A stretch of DNA of 29,523 bases from Anaerolineaceae bacterium UBA6133 (GTDB lineage Bacteria > Chloroflexota > Anaerolineae > Anaerolineales > Anaerolineaceae). Shown piece after piece: positions 7,523 through 14,930 of this stretch. The notes below the pieces were generated by a model that saw only the letters and a program-made list of their open reading frames with translations, ran no database searches and had not been told where the DNA came from. How positions within the stretch are numbered: position 1 is the first letter of the stretch; the number at the start of each line of letters is the position of its first letter. A program made the translations under genes and the position numbers. Location: NCBI GenBank assembly GCA_002435825.1, contig DIVL01000034.1, forward strand, positions 1-29,523, given 5' to 3'.

Positions 7523-9121
7523 ATGACTGAAAACACAAACCTAACCCCTGACTCTCAGCCCGAGAAAGATGCTGAGATTGTCAGCTCCCCAATAAAAACC
7601 CAGCCCCCATACAAACAACCAGGAATGATTGTGGCTGGAGTGTTGATCCTGCTTGCACTCGTTTTGTTGATCGCCTGGCTGGCAGGCAGAAACACGCAAC
7701 CGAAAACTGAAACTACCAGCACTATCGCCGCACCATTAGTATTAGTGGAAACTGATGTTCCCACCACGAATATTGAGGTGCCGACCGAAACGCCTGCTCC
7801 AGCGCCCACACAAGCCCAACCCACTCCTCAACCCACGGCCTTACCCCGCGCTGAAGTCATCACTTACACCATCCAGGAGGGTGAAACCGTCGCCTCTCTA
7901 GCGGCAAAATTCAACTTGTGGCCTGAAACGATTCTTTGGGGCAACCGCTACGAACTCGGCGATGATATCCGCAATTACACCCTTGGCACTACGATCTTTA
8001 TTCTTCCAGTCGATGGTGTCTACCATACCTGGTCGGCTGGAGAGGGTCTTGGCGCCGTTTCAAACTATTATGGTGTGACCCCGGAAGACATCATCAATTA
8101 TCCTGCCAACAATCTCTCTGCTGAGACGATCGGCACTTATGCGTCGCCCAATATAGCCGCCGGTACGCGCCTGGTGGTGCCGGGTGGAACGCTGCCCAAT
8201 TACTTTGCGAATGATGCCTTGCTCTATTACGCCGCTGTTGAAAAACTCCGTTCCCTTCCGATTGGCAACGCCGAGAGCTATCCCGCTCCCCGCGAAGAGA
8301 TCATTGCCTATGAGGTCCAGCCATTGGATTCGATCTTCAGCATTGCTGAGCAATTCGATATTTTGCCTGAAACAATTCTTTGGACCAACCGTTACCTCAT
8401 CGGCGACACCCCAGATGGGATCTATCCCGGACAAAAGTTGATCATCCTGCCTGAGGACGGTGTCTATCATGCCTGGTTATATGGCGAGGGTCTGAACGGT
8501 GTCTCGTCTGGCTACGGCGTCACCCCACAGGACATCCTCAACGAGCCCATTAACCAACTCGACCCGGAAGCAATCGGTGATCTGAGCCTGCCGCGCATCA
8601 AGACCGGTACATTCCTATACATTCCTGGCGGACGGGGCTCCATTCCATCATGGGTAAGCGTGGTGACAGACCCTGCCTCTGGAGATCACCCGAATGTGTC
8701 CTATTTGGGCGCATATGCCTGCAACACGACTGCCTGGATTACTGGCAGTGGGCTCTTCCAATTGCCTAACAGCACGCCCGCCATCAGCGGCTATGAATAC
8801 AACCCACCAGTGCACAACGGTCTCGACTATGACGGAGAAACAGGCGATCCAATTTTTGCGACTGACCATGGCGTGGTGATCTATGCCGGCTGGTCTGACC
8901 GCGGCTATGGCAACACAATCGTGATCGATCACGGCAATGGTTACCTGTCGCTTTATGCTCACTTGATGGATGGAGGTTTGGCGGTCGGATGCGGCTCGAT
9001 TGTGTACGGCGGAGCAACCATCGGATACATGGGTTCCACTGGCAATTCCACCGGCTCCCATCTACACTTTGAACTGCGCTACAATGGCAGCCCGGTCAAC
9101 CCACACGGTTTTGGGCTGTAA
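7523..9121 (+). CDS. Membrane-anchored LysM/M23 peptidoglycan peptidase
   Basis: This 532-residue protein has a cytoplasmic N-terminus, one membrane helix near residues 34-55, a Pro/Thr linker to about 110, LysM repeats and a C-terminal M23 domain. The LysM region is a duplicated pair: each half has a canonical LysM (PETILWGNRYELGDD and PETILWTNRYLIGDT) followed by a LysM-like segment starting DGVYHTW or DGVYHAW. The M23 site is complete: His431 and Asp435 (HNGLD), His480 (LYAHL), His513 and His515 (SHLHFEL). It should cut peptide crosslinks of peptidoglycan outside the membrane. GGAG lies 6 bases before the ATG. It differs from the three minus-strand paralogues in having the short HxxxD motif. 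Confidence 0.92.
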   Translation: MTENTNLTPDSQPEKDAEIVSSPIKTQPPYKQPGMIVAGVLILLALVLLIAWLAGRNTQPKTETTSTIAAPLVLVETDVPTTNIEVPTETPAPAPTQAQPTPQPTALPRAEVITYTIQEGETVASLAAKFNLWPETILWGNRYELGDDIRNYTLGTTIFILPVDGVYHTWSAGEGLGAVSNYYGVTPEDIINYPANNLSAETIGTYASPNIAAGTRLVVPGGTLPNYFANDALLYYAAVEKLRSLPIGNAESYPAPREEIIAYEVQPLDSIFSIAEQFDILPETILWTNRYLIGDTPDGIYPGQKLIILPEDGVYHAWLYGEGLNGVSSGYGVTPQDILNEPINQLDPEAIGDLSLPRIKTGTFLYIPGGRGSIPSWVSVVTDPASGDHPNVSYLGAYACNTTAWITGSGLFQLPNSTPAISGYEYNPPVHNGLDYDGETGDPIFATDHGVVIYAGWSDRGYGNTIVIDHGNGYLSLYAHLMDGGLAVGCGSIVYGGATIGYMGSTGNSTGSHLHFELRYNGSPVNPHGFGL

Positions 9122-9137
9122 ATCGATTTGAATTCCC

Positions 9138-9162
9138 AAGGCTGGTCGGCGCGACCAGCCTT
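9138..9162 (+). terminator. Hairpin terminator after the LysM/M23 gene
   Basis: AAGGCTGGTCG (9138-9148) and CGACCAGCCTT (9152-9162) form a perfect 11-bp stem with a 3-base loop, followed by TGTGTTTAAT. It starts 16 bases after the stop codon. The U tract is interrupted, so termination may be incomplete. Confidence 0.75.
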
Positions 9163-9310
9163 TGTGTTTAATATCACAGCAGAATTTTGTGGGATGGGTC
9201 ATGGTGCTCGAAGAGTGTGGCGTCAATTTACCTCGATCTGTCTACAAACCTCTAAAGCCAACCCACCGATGGGAAGGGATGAGATTGTGTTGGCGGGGGT
9301 GAAATATTTA

Positions 9311-9343
9311 GATCGCCACGTCGCTTCGCTCCTCGCGATGACG
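9311..9343. repeat. 33-bp dispersed repeat, exact copy 1
   Basis: The 33 bases starting GATCGCCACGTCGCTTCGCT recur exactly at 10010-10042. Diverged relatives lie at 9741-9773 and, inverted, at 16706-16738. The GCGAAGCGACG core is familiar from dispersed intergenic repeats in many bacterial genomes. Confidence 0.8.
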
Positions 9344-9552
9344 AAAGCAGTAGGGTGGTTTGGCGTGCTCGAAAAGCGTGAGGTCAGAAATTTTCTCTCC
9401 TCAAAAAGACGGAGTTTCCGTCTTCGCGAGCGTAGCATGGTGATCTGCTTTTAAATTCCTTTTTCATAGAGACCTTTCCACACTCACTTCGTGCTGGGAT
9501 CTTCGACGGTCAACTCGCGTACGCGGCCTTGAGGCCGGTACTATCAAGCGCA

Positions 9553-9707
9553 GGTAGGGTGGGTTGGCGTCAGGTTACCTAACAATACCTAAAAGTCCCA
9601 ATAGCCAACCCACCACCAGCAACCCGCCAATAACAAAATTTTGCGGTGGGTATGCTATAGCCAAAATTGTGTCCTGCAAGCGCTTTATGACGCCTACCCA
9701 CCCTACC
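9553..9707. mobile_element. MITE-like element, 155 bp
   Basis: The ends GGTAGGGTGGGTTGGCGTCA (9553-9572) and TGACGCCTACCCACCCTACC (9688-9707) are inverted repeats matching at 19 of 20 positions. The interior has no coding capacity. Size, long terminal inverted repeats and intergenic position fit a non-autonomous transposon remnant. I do not see a convincing target-site duplication, so the class is unassigned. Confidence 0.7.
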
Positions 9708-9740
9708 AAGATATCGTGTTTATGAGAACAAACATTGAGC

Positions 9741-9773
9741 AGATTGCCGCGTCGCGTCGCTCCTCGCAAAGAC
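9741..9773. repeat. 33-bp dispersed repeat, diverged copy
   Basis: AGATTGCCGCGTCGCGTCGC followed by TCCTCGCAAAGACC matches the 9311-9343 unit with several substitutions. It lies just outside the right end of the MITE-like element. Confidence 0.65.
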
Positions 9774-10009
9774 CAAATCTTGTCATTGCGAACCTCTCCT
9801 GCCCTTGTGTCTTTTTACAAGGGTTGTGAAGCAATCTAAACTCCCGGCAGACCAATATGTTTGAGGCAACAGCATCACTGTCAAAATTCACGAAGTGTGT
9901 GTGAACCTCTCACATGTTTTAGGGTAAACAGTTTAGTTTGCTTCGTTCCTCGCAAAGACAGAATCCCGTTATCACGAGGATCGTTTTAATGGTGGGGAAA
10001 AGGTGTTGC

Positions 10010-10042
10010 GATCGCCACGTCGCTTCGCTCCTCGCGATGACG
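10010..10042. repeat. 33-bp dispersed repeat, exact copy 2
   Basis: This is identical over 33 bases to 9311-9343 and in the same orientation, about 700 bases apart. The pair could support recombination that deletes the intervening DNA. Confidence 0.8.
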
Positions 10043-10118
10043 GAGATCTCGTAATCGCGAGCTTCTTTTGCGCCTGTGCCCACGAAACGGGAAAGAGACC
10101 AATATTCCTTATAAAAAC

Positions 10119-10127
10119 TGGTATACT
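10119..10127 (+). promoter_or_regulatory. Extended -10 promoter of the second M1-like lipoprotein
   Basis: TGG followed by TATACT forms an extended -10 element 19 bases before the ATG at 10147. It matches the ACTGGTAAAAT upstream of the paralogue at 5967. Confidence 0.5.
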
Positions 10128-10146
10128 GCGTTTGGGAATCATCTGT

Positions 10147-11640
10147 ATGCGTCCACGCCTATTTGCTCTCATCATCGCCATAAGTCTGCTGCTTTCAGCC
10201 TGCAGTCAGCGCGCCACTCCCCCCGCGGAGCTCCCCACGCCAATCGCGCAATTCACGAGACCGCCTGAGAAACTTCCAAATCCCACCCTGCCGACAGAGC
10301 CGACAAACGCTCCTGAACTCGAACTTCCTGCCGCGCCTGAAAATCGCACCATGTACGATCTGGATGTGACTCTCGACTACGCGCAGCATGCTGTCAGCGT
10401 CGTGCAGCGCGTCACCTATTTCAACCGCACTGACACTGCGATGAGCGAGTTGCTGCTGCTTGTGCCGCCCCGTTACTTCGCCGGAGCATATTTCCAGGGC
10501 AATATTAGCGGAGATATGCTGGGGCAATCGCGTGAGGACGGCATCCAGACCATGCTCAGTCTCGAACCCGCCCTGCAGCCTGGAGCTTCCACCCAAATTC
10601 AAATCATCTTCACGCTCACCCTCCCGAACCGGCAGGGCGTTTTTGGCTGGTCTAACATGCAGACCAACCTGGTGGACTGGTTTCCAATCATCCCCCCGTT
10701 TGACACGGCTTCTGGCTGGCGGGTGAACGAAAGAGTAGTGGACGCAACCAACACGATTGTGGGTGAATATATCGCGGCTGAGTCTGCTGATTTCAATTTG
10801 CGGCTGCGCCTGACAGGCTCAGCCCAAAACCTGACCATAGCCGCAAGCAGCGAGGGAATAGAGCAACCTGGCTTTGTTGAATACCAGCTGCCGCTGGCAA
10901 GATCATTTTCGCTTTCCATCAGTGATCAATTCGTGACACAAGAGGTCCAACACCAGGGGGTGACCATTCGCACCTATGTCTTCCCGCAGCATCGCGAGGC
11001 TGGGCAGGCAATCATCGAGATTGCCACAAACGCGCTGGACATGTTCGCGGAGCTTTTTTACCCCTATCCGCGCCAGACGCTCAGCCTGGTGGCAGCCGAT
11101 TTCTTGCACAACATGGAAACAGACGGCATGCTGCTGATCAGCAAAGGCGTGATCGACTTCTACCGCGACGCGCCGCTTAACAACCTCACCATCCTCGTCC
11201 CGCACGAAATTTCGCACCAATGGCTTTACAGCCTGGTCGGGAATGACCCTGCCAGGGAGCCCTGGCTGGACGAAGCCTTTGCCACCTACAGTGAGGCGCT
11301 TTACTTTGAGCGCTTTCAGCCTGACCACCTGGCTTGGTGGTGGGCAAATCGCGTTGAGGGGTTTGAGCCCAGCGGCTGGGTCGATTCAACCACCAGCATA
11401 CCGGGAGGCTACACCGCCTACCGCGACGCGGTGTATCTGAATGGGGCCAAGTTCCTGCAGAGCCTGCGTGAATTGATAGGAGATGACGCTTTTTTTGCGG
11501 CTGCAAGGGAATTTGCCTTCGAGAATACCTACCAGATTGTTTCGGAAACTAATTTTTTCAGCGCCATCCGTATGCATAGTGATGCTGATCTAGATGCATT
11601 ACTAAGGCAGTTTTTTGAAAATCCACCTTCATTAAATTGA
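10147..11640 (+). CDS. M1-like (gluzincin) metallopeptidase lipoprotein, paralogue
   Basis: This 497-residue lipoprotein has the signal MRPRLFALIIAISLLLSAC (lipid on Cys19), a Pro-rich linker, and the same two-domain layout as the protein at 5967. The zinc site is HEISH (His353, His357) with Glu354 and Glu376 of WLDEAFATY. The variant exopeptidase motif is NMETDG (Met323, Glu324). An in-frame ATG at 10003 was rejected because it would add 48 residues read through a repeat and bury the signal peptide. It converges on the minus-strand LysM/M23 genes, with only 8 bases between the two stops. It is presumably a lipid-anchored protease on the outer face of the membrane; substrate unknown. Confidence 0.85.
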   Translation: MRPRLFALIIAISLLLSACSQRATPPAELPTPIAQFTRPPEKLPNPTLPTEPTNAPELELPAAPENRTMYDLDVTLDYAQHAVSVVQRVTYFNRTDTAMSELLLLVPPRYFAGAYFQGNISGDMLGQSREDGIQTMLSLEPALQPGASTQIQIIFTLTLPNRQGVFGWSNMQTNLVDWFPIIPPFDTASGWRVNERVVDATNTIVGEYIAAESADFNLRLRLTGSAQNLTIAASSEGIEQPGFVEYQLPLARSFSLSISDQFVTQEVQHQGVTIRTYVFPQHREAGQAIIEIATNALDMFAELFYPYPRQTLSLVAADFLHNMETDGMLLISKGVIDFYRDAPLNNLTILVPHEISHQWLYSLVGNDPAREPWLDEAFATYSEALYFERFQPDHLAWWWANRVEGFEPSGWVDSTTSIPGGYTAYRDAVYLNGAKFLQSLRELIGDDAFFAAAREFAFENTYQIVSETNFFSAIRMHSDADLDALLRQFFENPPSLN

Positions 11641-11648
11641 TGTTCTAG

Positions 11649-13124
11649 TTAATCCGCTGAGATCATGCTGGCAGAGTCAGAAAGCGTGCTGGCACGCACT
11701 ACTTGCGTTCCCCTGACCAATTTGCCCTGGTAGGCTGCCAGACCCTCAACCGGTATCCAACCCTCGAGATTGAAGGGCAATACGCTCGAGGCAGCCGGAA
11801 TCCACTGACCGTTATACTTGCGCGCCAGGTGAATATGCGTGCCAGTGGCGCTGCCGCCCTCACAGGAAGGTCTTCCCACCTTGTCGCCCTGCTTGAGGCG
11901 GTCGCCGACTTTTACACGGCCTTCTTCAGCAACATGGAGGTAGAGGATCACCCAACCAGTGCGCTCATCGCCATCGCCGTCCAAATCCAGCATGACCGTG
12001 CCAATATCAATTCGCGCCACCACGCCGTTAGCTACTGCCAGGGCGTACTGTTCGGTCTCAACACATCCTTGCGTCTGGCTGGGGGGAGCAAAATCGATCG
12101 CCGCCCAGGGCTTGCGCGAGCCCCAACCGGTATGCGGACCGCCTGTGTAGGACCAGGTGGTGCCGGTTTGGAAGGGCAGGATGAACTGTGGTTGGCTAAG
12201 CGAACCGGGTAAAACGGTAAGATTCCGCTGCCAGGGGTCACCAAAAAGCTCTTCAAAGGTTTTTGCAAAGCCGTCAGGTCCGATTGCCCGCTTATACGCC
12301 TCTCCCTGGTAGACCTGCGAGAAGTAGTAATGCAGCGCAACCGTGGCAGAATTCTGCCACGGGTCGATATTTTCGATGCTGCCATCTTCAAGCGCCAGCG
12401 AGGTCAACTCGCCGTTGAAATAGCGATAAAAGCCATCATTCAGCAGATCAGACGCATAGGAAATCTGCAGTTCAACGCTGCTGTGGTAGTTTTCAAAACC
12501 CAGGAAAGTAGCTTCTTTGGTTTGGTCACGCTGCGGGTTGCTGAGAGCCCCGGTTTGATATTCCACTAGCGCCAGGAGCAGTTTTGGGTTCAGACTGTAA
12601 TTTTCAGCATAATACTTGATGATCCCAGCCGAATTACGATACTTCTCCTGGATAAAAGCGCCATAGTTCTTAAACCAGCCTTCTGTAGAGTCCAGAAAAA
12701 CACGCAGATCAAAATCCTGTAGGTCTGGTCCATACACAAAGGCTGCGTCAGGGATGATCTGGTAACTCGGTCCCCAGAAAGGCACGTAGTAAATGGGCAT
12801 TTTCATCGGAAATCCAGGGGGCAGAGTGGTGACGTTCTGCGGGATATCCGGGTTGGAAAACAGTATTTCAGAAGGGGATGTGCCGAAGCGCAGCGAAAGC
12901 AGCTCAAGGTTGTCGCCGCTTTGGGCAACGTAATCCACCAATGTTCCAGGCGGATAGACCGGGCGGGTGTCAAATGGAGTAGCTGTCGGCTCGATGGGAG
13001 TGTTGCTGGGGACTTCCTCAGTAATGATATAACTTGGTCGCTGGTGCGGCGCACAGCTGGCAAGAATCAATAATATGCTGAGAAGATTCAGCCATCTGAA
13101 AAGAGGAATTTTTGGGGTTTTCAT
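11649..13124 (-). CDS. LysM/M23 (LasA-like) peptidase lipoprotein
   Basis: This 491-residue protein has a lipobox ending LILASC (Cys24), a short linker, a LysM near residues 62-110, an alpha-helical middle segment with the motif LNPKLLLALVEYQ, and a C-terminal M23 domain. The metal site follows the LasA/beta-lytic (M23A) pattern: His331 in GPHTGWG, Asp344 in AIDFAPP with 12 residues between, then His397 (LYLHV) and His430, His432 (GTHIH). A DLDGDGDERTGW loop near residue 380, resembling a calcium-binding loop, sits inside the M23 domain. It is probably a peptidoglycan-cleaving or remodelling enzyme on the cell surface. It is the last of three tandem paralogues and has its own promoter. Confidence 0.88.
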   Translation of the reverse strand: MKTPKIPLFRWLNLLSILLILASCAPHQRPSYIITEEVPSNTPIEPTATPFDTRPVYPPGTLVDYVAQSGDNLELLSLRFGTSPSEILFSNPDIPQNVTTLPPGFPMKMPIYYVPFWGPSYQIIPDAAFVYGPDLQDFDLRVFLDSTEGWFKNYGAFIQEKYRNSAGIIKYYAENYSLNPKLLLALVEYQTGALSNPQRDQTKEATFLGFENYHSSVELQISYASDLLNDGFYRYFNGELTSLALEDGSIENIDPWQNSATVALHYYFSQVYQGEAYKRAIGPDGFAKTFEELFGDPWQRNLTVLPGSLSQPQFILPFQTGTTWSYTGGPHTGWGSRKPWAAIDFAPPSQTQGCVETEQYALAVANGVVARIDIGTVMLDLDGDGDERTGWVILYLHVAEEGRVKVGDRLKQGDKVGRPSCEGGSATGTHIHLARKYNGQWIPAASSVLPFNLEGWIPVEGLAAYQGKLVRGTQVVRASTLSDSASMISAD

Positions 13125-13154
13125 GAGTCAACAACCAGTGAATATCCGTTTTTT

Positions 13155-13163
13155 ACTATACCA
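13155..13163 (-). promoter_or_regulatory. Extended -10 promoter for the third LysM/M23 paralogue
   Basis: Read on the minus strand, TGG is followed directly by TATAGT. This is 30 bases upstream of the ATG at 13124, in the gap after the preceding gene. The form matches the extended -10 elements of the two M1-like genes. A short T run (GGGTCTTTTTT) just upstream may act as a weak terminator for the preceding gene. Confidence 0.45.
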
Positions 13164-13181
13164 TAAACGAAAAAAGACCCA

Positions 13182-14930
13182 TTAGTCCAGGGAAATGTGC
13201 GAGCTGCTGGCTCCGACGATGCTGGCTTTGACGACCTGATCACCCCTTACCAGCCATCCACTCAAAGACACCGAACCAGCTTTCGCTCTCCAGCCGCTCA
13301 TTACAAAGCCAAGCGGACCATCCGCCGGCACCCATTCGCCGTTGTACTTGCGGACGATGTGCAGGTGGGTTCCTGTGGAGACGCCTCCCTCGCAGGAGGG
13401 ATGTCCGATGTGATCGCCAGTTTCAACCCAGGTGCCAGCCGGCACGCGTTGGTTGGTGGAAATGTGCAGGTAAATGATATTCCAGCCAGTCTGCTCAAAA
13501 CCATCCCCGTCCATATCCACGACCACGGTACCATTTTCTGAACGCGTCACCAGCCCGGGGCCTGAAGCGCTTACCCAAGCCCAGTTGGTATTGCAGCCTG
13601 ATTCTGCAGAAGGCGGGGCAAAATCCAAAGCCGCGCGGACGTCCGCTGCCCCCCAGGCGGCATGCGGACCAACGGTCATCGCCCAGGTAACGCCTTGCGA
13701 GAAGGGAAGCTGCAGTTCTGGCTGCCGGACGTCTGGTGTGAACAATGGTTCGAACTCCACCGCGCGCAGCCATGGGTCGCCAAACATGTTCTGGTAGGTC
13801 CAGGCAAGCCCTTTTTCGCCGTACAAAGCCTCAGCCCATCCCGGGAAGTATTCCTGTTTTGAGAAGAAGTGCATCAATCCAACCGTACCGCAATTGAGTT
13901 GTGCTGAAAGGCGCACTTTGCTATAGTCGGGGAATTCCAACACAACCATTGTGCCTTCACGCCAGCCATAATAGCCGGTTTCGATAATTCCTGCCGCAGT
14001 CTCAAGTTGCTTATAGAGACCTATTCTGTCCTGATCCAGAATCCCGATAGGGTAGGTTTTTTGTTGACTGGTTTGAGGTCCACCATAAACCCACCCGCTC
14101 TGGTATTCAAGCAGAGCAAGAAGCAAACGCGGATGGATGGAGAATTCAAGGGCAACCTTCTCAATAATATCCGCCCCACTCATAAAACCAAAGCTATAGA
14201 CCGCTTCCTGGTAGCTGGCCAGGTACCCACCTGCCTGACGAACAAATTCATTAACATCAAAACCTACCGATGACGGGCTATTGACCACCTCACTATCCGG
14301 GATAAGTTTGAGGGGCGAAGTGGTTTCGTCAAGTCGGTTAGGGATGAGCAGCAATTGCCCTTCTGAGATGAATCCATCAGTTGGCAAAGGATCACGCGAG
14401 GTGATGTCCTGCACTTCGACCCCAAAGCGAACTGCCAGAACTCCAAGGCTGTCGCCGCTCTGAGCATAGTAGAGTATTGGCGCGTCCTCAGCATAGGTGA
14501 TCATCTGTGCCTGGGTGGGAATTGTCTGCAAGACAGGCTGCGCCTGCACAGTCTCTGGTTCAAGGTCAGCCTCCTGGGTTGATACAAGAGGCAGTGTTTC
14601 GGTTGGCTCAGCTTCGGTCGGAAGAATTGTGGCGGTAGGAGACTGAGCGCCCACCAGGTTCACACCAGCAAAAAGCGCCGGACCTTCCGGAGCGGGAGGC
14701 AGCTCGGCTGGGTTTGCCAATTTGGGCAGCTCAGGCGAGGGGATGGCTTCCGGGGAATTGGTGGAAAGGAACAGAAAAGCTCCAACTGCAGCCAACATCA
14801 CCACCACGCTGGTGATCAGGCGCTGCTGCCGGCGGCGGTGAAGCCGCTCAAGGCGAATTTCGCGTTGGCTTTTAGTTACCGATTTCGTTGAAATCGGCAC
14901 GGCCATTGTAAGCTTCAACTGTCTCTCCAT
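13182..14930 (-). CDS. Membrane-anchored LysM/M23 (LasA-like) peptidase
   Basis: The 582-residue frame has a basic N-terminus, one membrane helix near residues 39-56, a long Pro/Glu/Thr linker, a LysM near 155-200 (YYAQSGDSLGVLAVRFG), the helical segment IHPRLLLALLEYQSGWV, and an M23 domain. The site has the LasA-type spacing GPHAAWG to ALDFAPP (12 residues between His and Asp), then LHIS and GTHLH. A DMDGDGFEQTGW loop is inserted as in its neighbours. It overlaps the upstream gene by 59 bases; a start at 14906 would cut this to 35. Neither start has a strong ribosome binding site. Unlike its two paralogues it has a transmembrane anchor in place of a lipobox. Confidence 0.87.
   Translation of the reverse strand: MERQLKLTMAVPISTKSVTKSQREIRLERLHRRRQQRLITSVVVMLAAVGAFLFLSTNSPEAIPSPELPKLANPAELPPAPEGPALFAGVNLVGAQSPTATILPTEAEPTETLPLVSTQEADLEPETVQAQPVLQTIPTQAQMITYAEDAPILYYAQSGDSLGVLAVRFGVEVQDITSRDPLPTDGFISEGQLLLIPNRLDETTSPLKLIPDSEVVNSPSSVGFDVNEFVRQAGGYLASYQEAVYSFGFMSGADIIEKVALEFSIHPRLLLALLEYQSGWVYGGPQTSQQKTYPIGILDQDRIGLYKQLETAAGIIETGYYGWREGTMVVLEFPDYSKVRLSAQLNCGTVGLMHFFSKQEYFPGWAEALYGEKGLAWTYQNMFGDPWLRAVEFEPLFTPDVRQPELQLPFSQGVTWAMTVGPHAAWGAADVRAALDFAPPSAESGCNTNWAWVSASGPGLVTRSENGTVVVDMDGDGFEQTGWNIIYLHISTNQRVPAGTWVETGDHIGHPSCEGGVSTGTHLHIVRKYNGEWVPADGPLGFVMSGWRAKAGSVSLSGWLVRGDQVVKASIVGASSSHISLD

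Larger units (their letters stand above)
9163..10118. other. Gene-free repeat-rich region
   Basis: The short open frames here overlap repeats and lack ribosome binding sites, so no gene is supported. The stretch contains copies of a GCGACG-rich repeat (9311-9343, 9741-9773, a weak one near 9936-9960, and 10010-10042), a 155-bp element with 20-bp terminal inverted repeats (9553-9707), and a segment at 9781-9838 with GTCATTGCGA and GAAGCAATCT ends enclosing a small hairpin. Confidence 0.65.

Noticed and set aside
10003..10146. N-terminal extension of the second M1-like lipoprotein
   Set aside because: It is read through the 33-bp dispersed repeat and would bury the lipoprotein signal peptide.
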